Shown here piece by piece: positions 13,806 to 16,530 of a DNA stretch of 16,530 nt. The stretch is taken from contig JAGAFM010000163.1 in the NCBI GenBank assembly GCA_017612655.1, forward strand, positions 1 through 16,530, read 5' to 3'. Below the pieces are notes generated by a model. It ran no database searches, was not told the DNA's origin, and worked only from the letters and a program-made list of their open reading frames with translations. The position numbers were made by a program, and so were the translations under genes. Numbering within the stretch: the stretch's first letter is position 1; each line of letters opens with the position of its first letter. This DNA comes from Clostridia bacterium. Lineage in GTDB: Bacteria > Bacillota > Clostridia > Oscillospirales > CAG-272.

Positions 13806-13984
13806 TGAAGACTCCTTTCAAAGCGGAAAGACAATACGGGAAGGGTCCATCCTGTCCCCGTTTTTTTCAGAGAACGGCGCCCCGAATCCGTCTCTTTCGA
13901 CTGCTGAATACAAAACGATTGCCGGGACAGATCGGCGCGGATCCCCTCCCCCGGTCATGCAGACATCTCTGCCTTGCCGGAGGA

Positions 13985-14314
13985 TTACAGATCCCCGTCG
14001 GCCTCTTCCGCCTGGGAAAACAACTCCTCGACAATCGCAGACGCTTCGGGAAGCTGGCGATAGAAAACGAAAAAGCGGACTCTTTCCCGCATCGGTCCCG
14101 TCTTGATCGCCAGTCCCGCGCCAAGAACCTTTTTCTGGGTGAAGGGAATCCCCTCCTGCTTCAGCACATCCGCCAGCATATCGCTCCAGAGAACTTCCTG
14201 CTCCGTCAAAAAACACAGATCGTCCGGCGTCACGCTCCGAACACTCTTCCTTCCGCATTTGGGACAGCGTTTTTCGTCGAAAACCCGTCCGCATACTTCA
14301 CAATACTGCTCCAT
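13985..14314 (-). CDS. Zinc-ribbon protein with DUF2007-like domain
   Basis: Small probably cytoplasmic protein, 109 residues, function unknown. The N-terminus is a zinc ribbon with CEVCGR (Cys5, Cys8) and CPKCGR (Cys17, Cys20). Residues about 43-100 (SDMLADVLKQEGIPFTQKK, then a short strand pattern and EASAIVEELFSQ) resemble the DUF2007 fold found in putative signal-transducing proteins. AAAGAGG lies just before ATG 14314. It stands immediately upstream of larEBC on the same strand and could be cotranscribed with them, but metal delivery or regulation is only a guess from context. Confidence 0.75.
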   Translation of the reverse strand: MEQYCEVCGRVFDEKRCPKCGRKSVRSVTPDDLCFLTEQEVLWSDMLADVLKQEGIPFTQKKVLGAGLAIKTGPMRERVRFFVFYRQLPEASAIVEELFSQAEEADGDL

Positions 14315-14328
14315 TCCGATACCTCTTT

Positions 14329-14493
14329 CTATTTTTCGGCCCTGACCCGCTTATTCCTTCGCCTTGGGGCCGAGAGCCCAATCATCGTCTGCACGTTTTT
14401 GCCGCAGAAAAGCCAAAAAACGGGGGACTGCTTCCTAACTTGTTTTTTGAACCAGGCGTCCTCGGGACTGTTTCTCCACGTCGTGTGTTTCAC
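14329..14493 (-). pseudogene. Open stretch continuing the upstream small gene after an in-frame TGA
   Basis: Directly after the TGA (14494-14496) of the small gene upstream, the same frame stays open for 54 further codons, starting at GTG 14493 and ending at TAG 14329. The peptide is rich in Arg, Lys and Trp (for instance GLSAPRRRNKRVRAEK at its end) and uses AGG and CGA codons much more than the neighbouring genes. I do not recognise it. It may be the decayed tail of a formerly longer gene, a separate small gene, or chance. The zinc-ribbon gene's ribosome site follows at once. Confidence 0.25.
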
Positions 14494-14664
14494 TCAAAAC
14501 GTCAGTGCCCGATACCGTACACCCCACTCCCAGAAGGACGGGTGCCATGGAGTGATTTGCCTTGTTCCGATAGAATGCCCCGCAAATCTGCCGTCCCGAA
14601 CAATCAAATTCTCCACAGTGACCTCGTGAAAAATGGTTTCGCTGTCAACACAACAGACTGCCAT
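14494..14664 (-). CDS. Small hypothetical protein
   Basis: Candidate gene of 56 codons starting at ATG 14664, preceded by a strong GGAGGAGG about nine bases upstream; the frame is open to ATG 14691, but that start would lie ahead of this ribosome site. The peptide begins MAVCCVDSETIFHEV and contains DGRFAGHSIGTRQITPWHP; it has no signal or membrane segment and I recognise no family. Codon choice (TTG, GTA, TCT, ACT) differs from the GC-rich neighbours. It lies between the 112-residue gene upstream and the zinc-ribbon gene downstream, all on the same strand. Support comes mainly from the ribosome site. Confidence 0.4.
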   Translation of the reverse strand: MAVCCVDSETIFHEVTVENLIVRDGRFAGHSIGTRQITPWHPSFWEWGVRYRALTF

Positions 14665-14726
14665 AGTAACGTACCTCCTCCTTCCGTTCAAGCCGGATCA
14701 TCGGTCTCCGATTCAGTCCGAACCGG

Positions 14727-15065
14727 TCAGCCTCTTCTTTCGTCCGTCAGGGGTTCCTCCCAGAACACGGATGCTCCATTTTCCCCGGCAAGCCCGTCGA
14801 TTGTTTCACGGAGCATCTCAAGATAAGCGGCTTCCTTTTTCCTTGATCTTCTGCCCTTGCCGCTGAAGAGCTCTTTTTCAAAGTATGCGTCATAGGAAAC
14901 GGCGTAATCCTCTTCGCTTACGTGCGGAAAAAACGATACTGCGGCCCGGTAGGTGATGTGACCGGCTTCAGAGTCGCCGATCAGCATGACAAGTGCACCT
15001 CGGCGCCGAACATCCGAAAATACACCCTCAGCCCGATAGTAGCGTTCAAACACATTGACTTCCAT
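14727..15065 (-). CDS. Hypothetical protein, 112 residues
   Basis: Unrecognised soluble protein starting at ATG 15065 with GGAGG well placed upstream. The first half has alternating hydrophobic residues suggesting strands (RRRGALVMLIGDSEAGHITY, about 21-40). The second half is mixed-charge helix with a basic cluster, SGKGRRSRKKE (about 68-78). Residues 44-66 carry many aromatics and acids (SFFPHVSEEDYAVSYDAYF). There are no cysteines, no signal peptide and no membrane segment. It lies 46 bases after the methyltransferase stop, so cotranscription is likely. I would not assign a function. Confidence 0.7.
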   Translation of the reverse strand: MEVNVFERYYRAEGVFSDVRRRGALVMLIGDSEAGHITYRAAVSFFPHVSEEDYAVSYDAYFEKELFSGKGRRSRKKEAAYLEMLRETIDGLAGENGASVFWEEPLTDERRG

Positions 15066-15111
15066 GACAAACCTCCGTCCATGACTGAAAAAACCGTTCC
15101 GATCCTTCCCG

Positions 15112-15783
15112 TTACCACAGGAAGGGAATCATCTTCCACCTGACTTTTTTCTTATACTCCCTGTATCCCTCAAGACCTTCCTCAAGAACGGCTTCCTCGT
15201 TTCGAATCCGTTTTCCAATAATCGGAATGTAGAAAAGCAGAATGCCAAAGGAGAGGATTGAGCCCAAAACGAGGGGCATGCTCAGAAACAGAACCAGCGT
15301 ACTCAGATACATGGGATGACGAACAACACCGTAGAGACCGGTGTCCACCACGGTCTGAGACTCCTGAACCTCGATCGTTCTGGACAGATAGGCATTCTCG
15401 CGCAGGACCTCCGCATAAAGAACGTATCCGAGCAGAAAGACAACCGCAGCGATGAAAGAAACCCACGCAGGAAGGATGATCCATCCAAACCGGACATTCA
15501 GGCCGGCAACGACAAACGCCGTCAGGAACATGAGACCGCTGAACAGAATTACTTCTTTTTGCTCGGCCTGCGCCTCCCTGGTATTCAATCGTTTTCGCAA
15601 AAGTTCCGGACTCTTTTTCATCATTATCAAACCGGCGACAAACATAGGTGCGAAGAGAATTCCGAGCAGCAGCCATCCCTGCCAGTAGGAAAGCGTTCCC
15701 GCGCGAACAAACAGAAGCAGTACTACGAAGACGAATCCGAGCAGAAACTTGACGATTGCCTGAAAAAACAGTCTGGCATCCAT
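15112..15783 (-). CDS. ICMT/phospholipid methyltransferase-like membrane protein
   Basis: Integral membrane methyltransferase-family protein of 223 residues. The frame is open to 15882, but ATG 15783 follows AAAGGGTG and gives a sensible N-terminus (MDARLFFQAIVKFLLGFVFV). Five hydrophobic segments are seen (about 8-27, 35-55, 78-95, 101-123 and 160-188). The family's SAM-binding signature is clear: GLYGVVRHPMYLS (149-161), the NEE pair (195-197) and EGYREYKKKV (205-214). The isoprenylcysteine carboxyl methyltransferase fold is used in bacteria on unknown substrates, often lipids or small molecules, so no reaction is assigned. It precedes the 112-residue unknown gene; no firm promoter is seen, only weak -10-like TATATG at about 15804. 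Confidence 0.88.
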   Translation of the reverse strand: MDARLFFQAIVKFLLGFVFVVLLLFVRAGTLSYWQGWLLLGILFAPMFVAGLIMMKKSPELLRKRLNTREAQAEQKEVILFSGLMFLTAFVVAGLNVRFGWIILPAWVSFIAAVVFLLGYVLYAEVLRENAYLSRTIEVQESQTVVDTGLYGVVRHPMYLSTLVLFLSMPLVLGSILSFGILLFYIPIIGKRIRNEEAVLEEGLEGYREYKKKVRWKMIPFLW

Positions 15784-15891
15784 ATCACCACACCCTTTCT
15801 CATATAGGAGTGCTCCCAAGCCGGCAAAGCAGAACTTCGTCGGGAAAAGGGGAATCAACAGGGGCCCTTCCCCGCGGAACATCTCTCCGTT

Positions 15892-16503
15892 TCAAAAGAT
15901 CTGACCGGGCAGTTTGAGTTTCTTTTTGGGAGAAAAGTTCCTGTCGAATTCTTCGACCTCCCTGTCATCCACATAATACCCCTGCGGCGTCTGGTAAACG
16001 CCTGTGACACCGTCAAGATATCCAGGAAACAGTTCCTTGCAGAGAAAGAACGACGAATCCGCATCCTCGGGAAGATCGTGATAACGGATGCCAAACTCTC
16101 TGGCATAGGTAAAACCGCTTTTCCCGTAAAACCCGATGTTGCCTTCAAACAGAACTGCGCCAAAGCCCGATTCTTTTGCCTTCTCCAGAGTGTAATTCAG
16201 CAAAGCCGTGCCGTAACCCCTGCGTTTCAAATCCGGAATGATCCCGATCGGTCCCATCGTCAAAACCGGGACCACTCTGCCGTCGTCCGCATTGATGATC
16301 GTCCGCATAAACATGTTCTGCCCGATCAACCTGCCATTCAGCTCCATAACGAAATCCAGCTCCCGAACAAAAGCCGGGTCGCTCCGAAGAACGTGGATCA
16401 CGTAATGCTCGCTGCATCCGGGACGATAGACATTCCAGAACGCCTCCCGAACAAGGTTCTCGACCTCTCTGTATTCGTCTTCCCTCTCCAGGCGAATATT
16501 CAA
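15892..16503 (-). CDS. GNAT-family N-acetyltransferase, start uncertain
   Basis: Acyl-CoA-dependent acetyltransferase of about 203 residues. The acetyl-CoA motif reads LTMGPIGIIPDLKRRGYGTA (81-100), with the pyrophosphate loop Arg95-Gly96-Tyr97-Gly98, and FEGNIGFYGKSGFTYA (119-134) is the usual second half. The N-terminus (NIRLEREDEYREVENLVREA) matches the normal beginning of the family, yet the codon at 16503 is TTG without a clear ribosome site. The frame stays open through the nine remaining codons to the right edge, so the true start may be outside the window. The substrate is unknown. The gene ends 108 bases upstream of the methyltransferase gene on the same strand. Confidence 0.88.
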   Translation of the reverse strand: MNIRLEREDEYREVENLVREAFWNVYRPGCSEHYVIHVLRSDPAFVRELDFVMELNGRLIGQNMFMRTIINADDGRVVPVLTMGPIGIIPDLKRRGYGTALLNYTLEKAKESGFGAVLFEGNIGFYGKSGFTYAREFGIRYHDLPEDADSSFFLCKELFPGYLDGVTGVYQTPQGYYVDDREVEEFDRNFSPKKKLKLPGQIF

Positions 16504-16530
16504 GTCGTTTGATGTTTCTTTCGTCTTATA

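Noticed and set aside
14494..14496. TGA as a selenocysteine codon in the small open frame
   Set aside because: I see no SECIS-like hairpin right after it, the next codon is a possible GTG start, and the peptide resembles no selenoprotein.

Overview
The window (16,530 bases, GC-rich by eye) looks like chromosome of an anaerobic member of the Bacillota, most likely a gut-type clostridium. The reasons are consensus vegetative promoters, strong AGGAGG-type ribosome binding sites, Gram-positive-style lipoprotein signals, a clostridial-type glutamate dehydrogenase, and an atp operon whose c subunit resembles sodium-binding rotors. I see no insertion sequence, phage gene, CRISPR array, tRNA or rRNA. 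Almost every gene lies on the minus strand; only gdhA and rpsT are on the plus strand, and both have their own promoters and terminators.

Layout from left to right. (1) 1-2914: the promoter-proximal part of a minus-strand F-type ATP synthase operon, read atpI-like, atpB, atpE, atpF, atpH, running off the left edge. (2) 2915-4593: a divergent control region and gdhA, with a textbook promoter preceded by phased T-rich repeats and followed by a strong hairpin terminator. (3) 4868-7761: a minus-strand polar amino acid ABC transporter operon (binding lipoprotein, permease, ATPase) with a HIT-family hydrolase gene at its end. (4) 7879-8337: plus-strand rpsT with a TTG start and a structured leader. 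(5) 8459-10970: two exported lipoproteins, a CX5R phosphatase and an AlgX/DHHW-type SGNH-like protein. (6) 11081-14314: larE-larB-larC, making the nickel-pincer nucleotide cofactor, preceded by a zinc-ribbon protein gene. (7) 14329-16503: small unrecognised genes, an ICMT-like membrane methyltransferase and a GNAT acetyltransferase.

The strongest anomaly is the binding protein of the ABC transporter (6837-7679). The segment that normally ends this family sits directly behind the lipoprotein signal, and the protein stops where that segment should begin. This is the pattern of a natural circular permutation. Other points of interest are a two-carboxylate c subunit suggesting sodium coupling, a LarE with the three cysteines of the iron-sulfur type, a His-rich unsplit LarC, an odd 17-bp palindrome midway between two divergent promoters, and two adjacent small open frames separated only by an in-frame TGA.

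How the genes fit together: glutamate dehydrogenase, the amino acid importer and a possibly sodium-driven ATP synthase suit an amino-acid-using anaerobe. The lar genes make a cofactor for LarA-type racemases or epimerases, none of which is encoded here. The function calls rest on motifs read by eye; no database search was possible.
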